A stretch of DNA of 64,000 nucleotides from Ilumatobacteraceae bacterium. GTDB taxonomy: Bacteria > Actinomycetota > Acidimicrobiia > Acidimicrobiales > Ilumatobacteraceae. Each line of letters begins with the position of its first letter. Positions within the stretch are counted from its first letter, which is position 1. Position numbers and translations under genes: made by a program. The stretch lies in NCBI GenBank assembly GCA_033344875.1, contig JAWPMO010000001.1, forward strand, positions 893,595 through 957,594. The letters are read 5' to 3'. The notes beneath the pieces are model-generated. The model was given only the letters and a program-made list of their open reading frames with translations, made no database searches and was not told where the DNA came from. This document shows, one piece after another, positions 8,812 to 17,176 of the stretch.

Positions 8812-9708
8812 ATGACCAATGCTCTGGGATTCGACGGCAAGGTTGCGATCATCACCGGTTCGGGTGGTGGGCTCGGGCGCCAACACGCACTGATGATGGC
8901 GTCGCGTGGTGCGCTCGTGGTCGTCAACGATCTGGGCGGTGCCGTCGACGGCACCGGTAGCGACAAGGGCGCCGCCGAGCGCGTCGTCGACGAGATCCGC
9001 GAGGCGGGCGGCGAGGCCGTCGCCGACACCAACTCGGTCTCGACGGCCGAGGGCGGCCAGGCGATCGTCCAGACGGCACTCGACGCGTTCGGTCGCGTCG
9101 ACATCGTGGTCAACAACGCCGGCATCCTGCGCGACAAGTCGTTCCACAACATGACGCCCGAGCTGTGGTCGCCCGTCGTCGACGTCCACCTGAACGGCGC
9201 CTACTTCGTGACCTCGGCGGCCTGGCCACACATGCGCGAGCAGAGCTACGGCCGCGTCATCAGCACCGCGTCGGGCGCCGGGATCTTCGGCAACTTCGGC
9301 CAGGCCAACTACGGCGCCGCCAAGATGGCGCTCGTCGGGTTCTCCCGCGTGCTCGCGGTCGAAGGCGCTTCGAAGAACATCAAGGCGAACGTGATCGCTC
9401 CCGTCGCCAAGACGCGCATGACCGAGGATCTGCTCGGGCCGCTCGGCGACAAGCTCGAGCCCCACTACGTCTCGCCGCTCGTGACCTACCTCGCCCACGA
9501 GAGCTGCGAGCCGACGGGCCGGGTGTTCTCGGTCGCCGGCGGCCGCGTGGCCGAGATCTTCATCGGCGAGGGCCCCGGCTACACCGACCCGGATCTCTCA
9601 CCCGAGTCGATCGCCGCCAACTGGGATGCGGTCACCGATCAGGACGGCTACGAAGTGCCGTCGCAGATGGGCGACGAGATCGGGATGTACCTCAAGCACC
9701 TGTCCTGA
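8812..9708 (+). CDS. SDR-family 3-hydroxyacyl-CoA dehydrogenase-like protein (17-beta-HSD4/MFE-2 type)
   Basis: 298-aa short-chain dehydrogenase. Seen: NAD-binding TGSGGGLG near the N-terminus, VVNDLGGAVDGTGSDKGAA after the second strand (typical of the MFE-2 (R)-3-hydroxyacyl-CoA dehydrogenase branch), NNAG, and the catalytic YGAAK. This branch oxidises 3-hydroxyacyl-CoA in fatty acid or sterol side-chain breakdown. ATG at 8812 is chosen, and an in-frame GTG six bases upstream (8806) is the alternative. There is no hydratase domain, unlike the eukaryotic fusion. Confidence 0.88.
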   Translation: MTNALGFDGKVAIITGSGGGLGRQHALMMASRGALVVVNDLGGAVDGTGSDKGAAERVVDEIREAGGEAVADTNSVSTAEGGQAIVQTALDAFGRVDIVVNNAGILRDKSFHNMTPELWSPVVDVHLNGAYFVTSAAWPHMREQSYGRVISTASGAGIFGNFGQANYGAAKMALVGFSRVLAVEGASKNIKANVIAPVAKTRMTEDLLGPLGDKLEPHYVSPLVTYLAHESCEPTGRVFSVAGGRVAEIFIGEGPGYTDPDLSPESIAANWDAVTDQDGYEVPSQMGDEIGMYLKHLS

Positions 9709-9732
9709 GCCCGCGTCTGGCATCATTGGTCC

Positions 9733-9990
9733 ATGGAGCACGAACAGACCACGGGCGACGTCTCGGCCGAGAGCGGGCGATCCGGGCCACCCTGGAAGCT
9801 GTTCGCACTGCTCGTGCTCGTCGCCGGCCTCGCCACGTTCTTCTTCCAGAACGGGCAGACCAGCGACGTCAACTTCCTCTGGCTCGACGGGAGCTGGCCA
9901 CAGTGGACGGTGATCGGCATCTCGGTCGTCGTCGGTGTGGTCCTCGACCGACTCGCCACGTGGCAGTGGCGCCGCGCTCGAAACCGTTGA
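9733..9990 (+). CDS. LapA/DUF1049-like small membrane protein
   Basis: 85-aa protein with a polar N-terminus, two hydrophobic segments (about residues 21-38 and 53-70) separated by FFQNGQTSDVNFLWLDG, and a basic end RRARNR. The NGQxxxVNFLW motif between two helices fits the LapA/DUF1049 family, whose E. coli members help assemble lipopolysaccharide. The role in an organism without known LPS is unclear. It overlaps the next hydrolase gene and probably forms an operon with it. Confidence 0.75.
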   Translation: MEHEQTTGDVSAESGRSGPPWKLFALLVLVAGLATFFFQNGQTSDVNFLWLDGSWPQWTVIGISVVVGVVLDRLATWQWRRARNR

Positions 9991-10832
9991 TCCGCGTCCC
10001 GTCGAGCGACGGCATCGACGTCGCGCTGCACGAGTTGGCGGGCGACGACGTCCTCCCGACCCTGCTGATCTCCCACGCCACGGGGTTCCACGCACACTGT
10101 TACGAGGCGATCGCCGCGTCGCTCGCCGACCGGTTCCACTCGGTCGGCCTCGACTACCGCGGCCACGGTGCGACCGACCTCGATCCCGGGTGGGCCACCG
10201 ATTGGTCACGTTTCGGTGACGACGCGCTCGCAGCCGCCCGACGGCTGGCGGTGCCGATCGTCGGCTTCGGCCATTCGATGGGCGGTGCAGCGCTCCTGAT
10301 GGCGGCCCATCGCGAACCGACGCTGTTCGAGCGGCTGGTGTTGTTCGAGCCGATCGCACACCCGGCCGCACCGGCGGGCGCCTCTGAGCAGGAGATCGAC
10401 GCGAACCCGATGGTGCAGGGGGCACTCCGACGTCGGCGCACCTTCGCCTCGTTCGAGGCCGCGTACGACAACTACCGCGCCAAACCGCCGATGTCCGTGA
10501 TGACACCACCGGTGCTCCGCAACTACGTCGAGTACGGGTTCCGCCCCACCGTCGACGCCGACGGTGCGCCGGCCGTCACCCTGCGCTGCGCCCCCGAGGT
10601 CGAAGCCGGCATCTTCGCGACCGCTCGCAACAACGGTGTCTGGGGCCTCCTCACCGAGATCGAGACACCCTGCGTCGTCATCGCCGGCCGTGTCGAGACC
10701 TCCGAACCGTCGTTCCAGACCCGTTCGATCGCCGAGCGGTTGCCGCACGCCCAGTACGTCCAACTCGACCACCAGACCCACTTCGGTCCGTTCAGCCACC
10801 CCACCGAGGTCGCCGAACTGATCGCCGCGTGA
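9966..10832 (+). CDS. Alpha/beta-hydrolase
   Basis: 288-aa alpha/beta-hydrolase. The oxyanion region is SHATGFHAH, the nucleophile elbow is GFGHSMGGAAL (Ser in GHSMG), and the catalytic His is in LDHQTHFGPF near the C-terminus. Start choice is uncertain. GTG at 9966 is used here. TTG at 9987 would give the common 4-bp overlap with the upstream stop and a protein 7 residues shorter. The substrate is unknown. Esterases, haloalkane dehalogenases and related lyases share this layout. Confidence 0.8.
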   Translation: MAPRSKPLIRVPSSDGIDVALHELAGDDVLPTLLISHATGFHAHCYEAIAASLADRFHSVGLDYRGHGATDLDPGWATDWSRFGDDALAAARRLAVPIVGFGHSMGGAALLMAAHREPTLFERLVLFEPIAHPAAPAGASEQEIDANPMVQGALRRRRTFASFEAAYDNYRAKPPMSVMTPPVLRNYVEYGFRPTVDADGAPAVTLRCAPEVEAGIFATARNNGVWGLLTEIETPCVVIAGRVETSEPSFQTRSIAERLPHAQYVQLDHQTHFGPFSHPTEVAELIAA

Positions 10833-10866
10833 CGGTCCGGCCCGACCGTCACACCCCGCGCGTACC

Positions 10867-11766
10867 ATGGGCGACACGATGACCGATCTCGCCGACACCG
10901 ACCTGACCAGTGGCGCCCGACCCGACCCCGTGCCCGCCGGGCCGCCGTGGGTCGTGCCCACCAGCCTCTCCCCGTCGCGCGTCGAGTCGTTCCTCTCGTG
11001 CCCGCTCTCCTTCCGGTTCTCGAGCATCGAGAAGCTGCCCGATCTCCCGTCGGTCGCCAGCACCAGGGGCTCGCTGGTCCATCGTGCCCTCGAACTGCTC
11101 TTCGTGCATCCGGCCGCCGAGCGAACCCCCGAGGCGTTCGACCGCGCGGTCGAGGCGGCGATCGCCGAGTACCGCACCGACCCCGACTTCACCCTGCTCG
11201 ATCTGACGCCCGAGCAGACCGACAAGTTCGACGCCGAGTGTCGTGCGCTCACGGCCAACTACCTCGAGATGGAAGACCCGACCCAGGTGCGCGAGATCGG
11301 TCTCGAACTGCGGCTCGAGGCCGCGGTCGGCGACCTCACGCTGCGCGGCATCATCGACCGGCTCGAACTCGATGCCGACGGCGAGCTGATCGTCACCGAC
11401 TACAAGACCGGTCGGGCACCGAGCCCCAACTGGGAACGCAAGAGTCTCTCCGGCCTCAACTTCTACTCGTTCCTCTGCGAGTCGCTGTTCGGCAAGCGGC
11501 CCGCCGCGATCCGGTTGATGTACCTCAGCTCCAAAGAGACGATCACCGCGACGCCGTCCGAACAGTCCACGAAGTTCCTCACCACCCGCACCAACGCCGT
11601 CTGGAAGGCGGTGGCGACCGCCTGCGAGCGCGACGACTTCCGTGCTCGGCAGGGTCCACTGTGCAACTACTGCTCGTACCAGCAGTGGTGCCCGGAGTTC
11701 GGCGGCAACCCGGAGCTCGCCGCCACCGAGGCGCCCGTGGTGCTCGGTCGCCCGGCGCGAACGTGA
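10867..11766 (+). CDS. RecB-like PD-(D/E)XK nuclease with a Cys cluster
   Basis: 299-aa nuclease of the RecB/Cas4/AddB-C-terminal type. LSPSRVESFLSCPLSFRF near the N-terminus gives the first Cys. GIIDRLELD followed by IVTDYKTG is the catalytic D...DxK pair, and the C-terminal CNYCSYQQWC supplies three more Cys. The four-Cys arrangement is that of [4Fe-4S] nucleases (AddB, Cas4, Dna2). There are no cas genes nearby, so DNA repair is the likelier role. A second in-frame ATG at 10879 is an alternative start. The stop overlaps the next gene's GTG. Confidence 0.87.
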   Translation: MGDTMTDLADTDLTSGARPDPVPAGPPWVVPTSLSPSRVESFLSCPLSFRFSSIEKLPDLPSVASTRGSLVHRALELLFVHPAAERTPEAFDRAVEAAIAEYRTDPDFTLLDLTPEQTDKFDAECRALTANYLEMEDPTQVREIGLELRLEAAVGDLTLRGIIDRLELDADGELIVTDYKTGRAPSPNWERKSLSGLNFYSFLCESLFGKRPAAIRLMYLSSKETITATPSEQSTKFLTTRTNAVWKAVATACERDDFRARQGPLCNYCSYQQWCPEFGGNPELAATEAPVVLGRPART

Positions 11767-12344
11767 ACCGTCCCGACCCGCCGATCGGGCATCCTCCCGG
11801 TCAGGGCCGCTTCGGTCCGGCCGTCGACCGGTTCGACCAGGCGGCCGACGCATACCTCGAACGGTGGCGCGGCCATCCGGTGCTCGACGCCGTCATGACC
11901 GGCGCCACCCACGCCGGCGAGTTCAGCGCCATCTGGCACGTGTCGAGCCTGGCTCGGGGCACCGTCTCGGGCCGCCGCGACCAGGTGATCGGACTCGCGA
12001 TCGGCCTCGGTGTCGAGAGCCTGGTCGTCAACCAGGGCCTCAAACGCATCTTCCGTCGTCCACGCCCCACCACCGACGGCGACGAACGCTTCGACATCCG
12101 GGCACCGTTGACCTCGTCGTTCCCGAGCGGTCACGCGTCGGCCGCAGCGTTCGCGGCGACGACCCTGATCGGGTGGGACGGCCGTCGCGGCGCACCACTC
12201 TGGGGCACGATGGCGGCGATCGTGGCCACCAGCCGGCCCTACGTCCGGATCCATCACGCCTCCGACGTCGTCGCCGGCGTGGCGGTCGGCGCGGCGATGG
12301 GCCTCGTGGCCCGACGGATCTTCCGACGCTCCGGTCTCGGCTGA
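11763..12344 (+). CDS. PAP2-family membrane phosphatase
   Basis: 193-aa phosphatidic-acid-phosphatase-type enzyme. The three motifs are present: K-x6-RP (KRIFRRPRP), SFPSGHAS with the catalytic His, and SRPYVRIHHASD with the second His. They lie between hydrophobic helices. GTG at 11763 overlaps the upstream TGA (GTGA) and lies in the right frame. Likely substrates are lipid phosphates such as phosphatidic acid or prenyl diphosphate, but this cannot be resolved. The protein is shorter than PgpB and has few predicted membrane segments. Confidence 0.87.
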   Translation: MNRPDPPIGHPPGQGRFGPAVDRFDQAADAYLERWRGHPVLDAVMTGATHAGEFSAIWHVSSLARGTVSGRRDQVIGLAIGLGVESLVVNQGLKRIFRRPRPTTDGDERFDIRAPLTSSFPSGHASAAAFAATTLIGWDGRRGAPLWGTMAAIVATSRPYVRIHHASDVVAGVAVGAAMGLVARRIFRRSGLG

Positions 12345-12383
12345 CCCTGCACCACGCGACCACCGGTCCCGTAGTCTGCGGTC

Positions 12384-13772
12384 ATGACTGAGCTGCGCTT
12401 CGACCGCAACATGAGCGACGCCGAGGGTCTGATGTGGCGGCTCGAGAAGGACCCGCACCTGTCGTCCACCTTCGGCACGGTCACCCTGCTCGACCGGGCG
12501 CCCGACTTCGATTCGTTCCGTCGGCGGATGGAACGGGCAGTGGTCACGATCCCGCGCCTGCGCCAGCGCGTGATGCCGGCGCCCGCCAATCTCTCACCGC
12601 CGGTGTGGGTCGACGACGCCAACTTCGACATCGACGTTCACGTCCGTCGCATCGCCTGTCCGAAGCCGGGGTCGCTCCGGCAGGTGCTCGATCTCGCCTC
12701 GCTGATGATCGCCGATCCGTTCGACCGGACCCGGCCGCTCTGGCAGTTCGTCGTCGTCGAGGGGATGCGCGGCGGCAAGGCAGCCGTCATCCAGAAGATG
12801 CACCACACGATCACCGACGGCGAACGAGGTGTCGAACTCTCGCTGCAGTATCTCGATTTCGAACGCGATGCGCCGGAACCCCCGATCGTCCACCGCGAGA
12901 TCGGCGACCACGGCGACACTGGTGATGCCGACGAGCCGATCGGCAACGAGGCGCTCAAAGGGTTCATCGCCGCCGGTCTCCGCCTTCCGATCGGCGTGGC
13001 CAAGCAGGTCCGCAATCTGCTCGCCGACCCGGGCGGCCTCCCCGATGCGTCGAGTGCCGCGGCCAAGACGTTCTCGGGCATCGTCTCCCAACTCTCCGAG
13101 ACCGACGGGGCACGTTCGCCGCTGTGGACCGCCCGGTCGCTCCACCGCCGGGTCGAGACGGCACGAGCACCGTTCCGACCGACGAAGGACGCAGCGAAGC
13201 GGCTCGGCGGCACCCTCAACACCGCACTCCTGACCGCCGCAGCCGACGCCGCATCGGCCTACCACATCGAGATGGGCACCCCGACGGAAGCCTTGCGGGC
13301 CTCCATGGCGATCTCGACCCGCACCGAAGACTCCGGCGGCAATGCGTTCTCGCTCGCCCGCTTGCTCGTCCCGACCGGTGAGATGCCGATCGACGAACGG
13401 TTCCGAGCGATCCACGAGGCGACCTCGGTGGCCCGCGAGGCGAGCAAGACCGCCGGCCTCGACACCCTGGCGATGGTCGCCTCGGCGTTGCCCACGTCCG
13501 TCATCACACGATTGGCCCGGCAGCAGGGCCAGACGATCGACTTCGCGACGTCGAACGTCAAGGGTGCTCCCGTGCCGGTCTACATCTGCGGTGCACAGCT
13601 GCTCGAGATCTATCCGATCGGCCCGCTGGGCGGGGTCGCGTTCAATCTCACGCTGATGTCGTACCTCGGCAGCCTCGACATGGCGCTGAACATCGACACG
13701 GCGGCGGTGGCCGAACCAGAGCTCCTGGCGACGTGCCTGAGCCGGTCGTTCGACCGTTTGACGAAGGCCTGA
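12384..13772 (+). CDS. WS/DGAT-type wax ester synthase / diacylglycerol acyltransferase
   Basis: 462-aa acyltransferase of the bacterial bifunctional family. The active-site motif HHTITDG (His140, His141, Asp145) is intact, the N-terminus has the usual MSDAEGLMWRLEKDP-type start, and TSNVKGAP plus the PIGPLGGVAFNLTLMSYLG region near the end are typical. It joins acyl-CoA to a fatty alcohol or diacylglycerol, giving storage lipid, and full-length family members are about 450-480 aa. Mycobacteria and relatives carry many copies, so a specific product cannot be named. Confidence 0.92.
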   Translation: MTELRFDRNMSDAEGLMWRLEKDPHLSSTFGTVTLLDRAPDFDSFRRRMERAVVTIPRLRQRVMPAPANLSPPVWVDDANFDIDVHVRRIACPKPGSLRQVLDLASLMIADPFDRTRPLWQFVVVEGMRGGKAAVIQKMHHTITDGERGVELSLQYLDFERDAPEPPIVHREIGDHGDTGDADEPIGNEALKGFIAAGLRLPIGVAKQVRNLLADPGGLPDASSAAAKTFSGIVSQLSETDGARSPLWTARSLHRRVETARAPFRPTKDAAKRLGGTLNTALLTAAADAASAYHIEMGTPTEALRASMAISTRTEDSGGNAFSLARLLVPTGEMPIDERFRAIHEATSVAREASKTAGLDTLAMVASALPTSVITRLARQQGQTIDFATSNVKGAPVPVYICGAQLLEIYPIGPLGGVAFNLTLMSYLGSLDMALNIDTAAVAEPELLATCLSRSFDRLTKA

Positions 13773-13796
13773 GGCCCTCGAAGCGGGGGTGCCGGG

Positions 13797-13994
13797 TCAG
13801 TGCGCCGACGTCAGCAACATGCGGACGTCGAGGAGGAGGTCGGCGACCTCGCCGGACGACACCAGCTCACGTTGCATCATCTGCGCCAGCGCGCCGTCGA
13901 TCACCGTGACGGCTTCGTTGAGCACCGCGGTTCGTGCGACAGCAGCTTCGTCGGTGTCGACGGTCGACGTTTCGGAGATGTCCTGATCGGTCAT
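13797..13994 (-). CDS. Small hypothetical protein
   Basis: 65-aa acidic protein starting MTDQDISETSTVDTDEAA, with a C-terminal amphipathic helix pair rich in Leu, Val and Ala and no recognised motif. Codon third positions are G/C as in neighbouring genes, which supports a real coding region. It is convergent with the WS/DGAT gene and divergent from the 89-aa protein at 14068. Function unknown. Confidence 0.55.
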   Translation of the reverse strand: MTDQDISETSTVDTDEAAVARTAVLNEAVTVIDGALAQMMQRELVSSGEVADLLLDVRMLLTSAH

Positions 13995-14067
13995 TGCCCT
14001 TCACGGTACCTCCGTTTGTGCGTGAGCGCGCGCACCTACGATGGAGCGGTGACTCACCGGGGCGGCG

Positions 14068-14337
14068 ATGGCTGAACGAACCCTCAACGCCGTCGGCCTC
14101 CGGCTCGGCGAACACATCCGGTTCCGGCGCAACGACGCCGGCCGCTGGGTGATCGGCAAGGTCGCCCGTGTCGAACCCGACGGCAGCATCACACTCCACG
14201 ATCCCGATGGCGCCGCCCGCTCGCTCCGTCCCGAGCGGGTGCAGGTCCGACGCCCCGGCAGTCGCGGTCGGCTCGTGTGGAAGACGGTCAGCGACGTCGC
14301 GGTGACGTGGGAACAGCTCGACCTGTTCGAGTGGTGA
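14068..14337 (+). CDS. Small hypothetical protein, SH3-like
   Basis: 89-aa basic protein with alternating beta-type segments: HIRFRRNDAGRWVIGKVARV, DGSITLHDPDGAARSL and PERVQVRR. The spacing resembles a Tudor/SH3-like small barrel, but this is only an impression from the hydrophobic pattern. It ends VTWEQLDLFEW, a LFxW-like tail reminiscent of a short binding peptide. No partner can be named. It is divergent from the 65-aa gene, with a 73-bp gap. Confidence 0.6.
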   Translation: MAERTLNAVGLRLGEHIRFRRNDAGRWVIGKVARVEPDGSITLHDPDGAARSLRPERVQVRRPGSRGRLVWKTVSDVAVTWEQLDLFEW

Positions 14338-14367
14338 ACCGAACGTCGCGCCGAACGTTGCTTCGGG

Positions 14368-15117
14368 TCAGCGACCCCCCGCACAGTTGACGAAGGTGCC
14401 CGTCACGTAGCCGGCTGCGTCCGAGGCCAGCCAGATGATCGCTTCGGCGACCTCGTCGGCGGTCCCACCTCGCTGCATCGGAACGTTGCCGGCGAGCCGT
14501 TCGACCCGATCGGGAACACCCGCCGACGCGTGGATGTCGGTCTCGATCAGCCCGGGTCGCACCGCGTTGACGCGAATGCCCTCGGTGGCGACCTCCTTCG
14601 CGAGACCGATCGTCATCGTGTCGATCGCGCCCTTGGTGGCGGCGTAGTCGATGAATTCGTCGGGGCTCCCCAGGTACGAGGCGGCCGACGACACGTTGAC
14701 GATCGCTCCCCCGGCTCCCCCGTGACGCGTCGACATCCGTCGCACCGCCTCGCGAGCACCGACGAGTGCGCCGACCACGTTGACCGCGACCACCTCGCGC
14801 AGCCGGTCGATCTCCATGGCGTCGAGTCGCGACGTCCGGTGCAGGATGCCGGCGTTGTTGACGAACACCCGTGGCACCCCGATCTGTCGCTCGGTCTCGT
14901 CGAACAGCGCGACCACATCGTCCTCGACCGCGACGTCGCATCGGATCGCCACTGCGTCGGCACCGGCCGCCCGACACGCGTCGACCGTCGCCGTGGCCGC
15001 TTCGACCGCTGACACGTAGCCGATCGCCACGTCGTACCCGCGGCCGGCGGCCATGATCGCGGTCGCGGCGCCGATGCCCCTGCTTCCACCGGTGATGAGC
15101 GTGACGGGTCGATTCAT
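14368..15117 (-). CDS. SDR-family oxidoreductase
   Basis: 249-aa classical short-chain dehydrogenase/reductase, close to FabG-like glucose/3-oxoacyl reductases. Seen: NAD(P) motif TGGSRGIG, NNAG, catalytic Ser in NVSSAAS, YAATK catalytic Tyr and Lys, and the C-terminal YVTGTFVNCAGG. The frame stays open to 15324, but the ATG at 15117 directly precedes the family start (MNRPVTLITGG) and leaves room for the divergent peptidase gene. The substrate is unknown. Confidence 0.9.
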   Translation of the reverse strand: MNRPVTLITGGSRGIGAATAIMAAGRGYDVAIGYVSAVEAATATVDACRAAGADAVAIRCDVAVEDDVVALFDETERQIGVPRVFVNNAGILHRTSRLDAMEIDRLREVVAVNVVGALVGAREAVRRMSTRHGGAGGAIVNVSSAASYLGSPDEFIDYAATKGAIDTMTIGLAKEVATEGIRVNAVRPGLIETDIHASAGVPDRVERLAGNVPMQRGGTADEVAEAIIWLASDAAGYVTGTFVNCAGGR

Positions 15118-15151
15118 TCCCCGAGTGTGCCACCACCGGTACGGTGGTTCC

Positions 15152-17125
15152 GTGCCCGATGCCTCAGAGAAGAACGACACGACATCCGCCCACGCCGAGA
15201 TCGCCCGAAATCTGATCCATCTGCGGTCCGCAGTGGGCGGTCCGACGCTGTCGCCGGACGGCACTCGGGTCGCCACCGTGGTCGCGACGGTCGATCTCGA
15301 CGAGAACACGACCCGTGCGAGCATCTGGCTCGACGGTGAACCGTTGACCGCCGGTCCGAGCGACTCTCAACCCGTCTGGTCGCCCGACGGCACCCGACTC
15401 GCGTTCGTCAGCCGCCGGGGCGACGACAAGAAGCAGACGACGCTGCACGTCCTGCCGGTCGACGGCCCCGGAGAACTCCGCACGGTGTGCAGCATGGTCG
15501 ACGGCATCGGCGACGTCGCATGGTCGCCCGACGGTCTCCATCTCGCCTTCACGAGCCGCACCCGCGACGACCGGTACGACGCGAAGGACGTGTCCTGGCA
15601 GTCGCCGCGCAAGATCGAGCGGTTCCTGTCGCGCATGAACGGCGAGAACTGGATCTTCGATCGTCCACAGCACGTGTACGTGGTGTCGGCGAACGGCACG
15701 GGCACCCCGCGCAACCTGACGCCGGGTGACCACGAGTTCGGCGCCGTCGCCTGGACCCCGGACTCGTCGGCGATCGTGACCAGCGGGCGCGCCCACGAGA
15801 GCTGGGACGACGATCTCGCCGAAGACCTGTACCTCGTCCCGCTCGACGGCGAGCGCCGCGAGTTGACCCACCAGACCGGCGTGTTCGCCGCACCGGCGGT
15901 GTCGCCCGACGGGCGGTGGGCGGCGTGCATCGGCCTCGACAACCCACTCGAGTTCCCCCAGAACATGCGCATCGGCCTCGTACCGCTCGACGGTGGCCAA
16001 CACCGGTGGATCAGCACCGACCTCGACCGCACGTTCTTCGCCATGACCTGCCCGCAGGCGCCGGTCTGGGAGAACGACGAGACGCTCCTGGCCGTCGCCG
16101 AAGACCGAGGCGAGACGCATCTGTACCGACTCGGCACCGACGGCCGGACACCGGAACGCATCACCGACGGTGCGATCTCGGTGCAGGGGTACGACACCCG
16201 TGGCGGGGTGCTCGCGACGACGAGGTCGACCGTGCACCACGGCGCAGAGCTGTGGCTCACGTCCGACGGCGACGACCGTCGCGTCACCCACGTCACCGAG
16301 GACTACCCCGGCTGGGAGAAGTTCGCCGTGCCGTGCGCTGACGGCAGCGACGAGATTGACGCCTGGATCGTGCGTCCCACCGACTTCGACGACGACGCGA
16401 CCTACCCGGTGCTCCTCAACGTCCACGGCGGCCCGTTCACGCAGTACGGCGAGTACTTCTTCGACGAGGCGCAGATGCAGGCAGCGGCCGGATTCGTCGT
16501 CGTGATGTGCAACCCGAGAGGCGGCAGCGGACGCCACACCGCATGGGGCCAGGCGATCATGGGCCCGAAGCACCCGACGGCGCCCGGATCCGGATGGGGC
16601 ACCGTCGACGTCGACGACGTGATGACCGTGCTCGACGCCGCACTCGACCGGTACCCGTTCTGCGACCGTGGCCGCGTCGGCATGCTCGGCGGCAGCTACG
16701 GCGGCTTCATGGCCACGACGTTGGCGGCCCGCTACGGCGACCGGTTCCGAGGCGTCTGTTCCGAACGTTCGGTCAACAACATGCTGACCGAGGAGTGGTC
16801 GTCCGACATCGCCACCTTTTTCCGGTCCGAGCACGGCCCGAACCCCGTCGAGGACCCCGAGGAATACCTCCGTATGTCGCCGATCACCATGGCGAAGGAC
16901 ATCGAGGTGCCGATGCTGATCATCCATTCCGAAGAGGACTACCGTTGCCCGATCAATCAGGCCGAGGAGCTGTGGGTCACGCTGCGCCTCCTGAAGCGCG
17001 ACGTCACCTTCTACCGATTCCCCGGCGAGAACCACGAACTGTCACGCGCCGGTTCGCCCGTCCACCGACGGATGCGGGCCGAGATCATCCTCGATTGGTT
17101 CGCCGAACGACTCGCCGCCACCTGA
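15152..17125 (+). CDS. S9-family peptidase (prolyl oligopeptidase / acylaminoacyl-peptidase type)
   Basis: 657-aa serine peptidase. Residues to about 390 form a beta-propeller with TolB/WD40-like repeats (LSPDGTRVA, WSPDGTRLAF, WSPDGLHLAF, VSPDGRWAA). The C-terminal hydrolase domain has GGSYGGF (Ser515), Asp596 in HSEEDYRCP and His628 in GENHE. There is no signal peptide, so it should be cytosolic and cut short peptides admitted through the propeller. GTG at 15152 is the first start after the divergent SDR promoter region; an ATG a few bases later is out of frame. The gap to the SDR start is only 34 bp. Confidence 0.92.
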   Translation: MPDASEKNDTTSAHAEIARNLIHLRSAVGGPTLSPDGTRVATVVATVDLDENTTRASIWLDGEPLTAGPSDSQPVWSPDGTRLAFVSRRGDDKKQTTLHVLPVDGPGELRTVCSMVDGIGDVAWSPDGLHLAFTSRTRDDRYDAKDVSWQSPRKIERFLSRMNGENWIFDRPQHVYVVSANGTGTPRNLTPGDHEFGAVAWTPDSSAIVTSGRAHESWDDDLAEDLYLVPLDGERRELTHQTGVFAAPAVSPDGRWAACIGLDNPLEFPQNMRIGLVPLDGGQHRWISTDLDRTFFAMTCPQAPVWENDETLLAVAEDRGETHLYRLGTDGRTPERITDGAISVQGYDTRGGVLATTRSTVHHGAELWLTSDGDDRRVTHVTEDYPGWEKFAVPCADGSDEIDAWIVRPTDFDDDATYPVLLNVHGGPFTQYGEYFFDEAQMQAAAGFVVVMCNPRGGSGRHTAWGQAIMGPKHPTAPGSGWGTVDVDDVMTVLDAALDRYPFCDRGRVGMLGGSYGGFMATTLAARYGDRFRGVCSERSVNNMLTEEWSSDIATFFRSEHGPNPVEDPEEYLRMSPITMAKDIEVPMLIIHSEEDYRCPINQAEELWVTLRLLKRDVTFYRFPGENHELSRAGSPVHRRMRAEIILDWFAERLAAT

Positions 17126-17176
17126 CGTCGAAGCGACCTCCTGCGCCATCCGCTCGTCTGCCACACTGGCGCGACC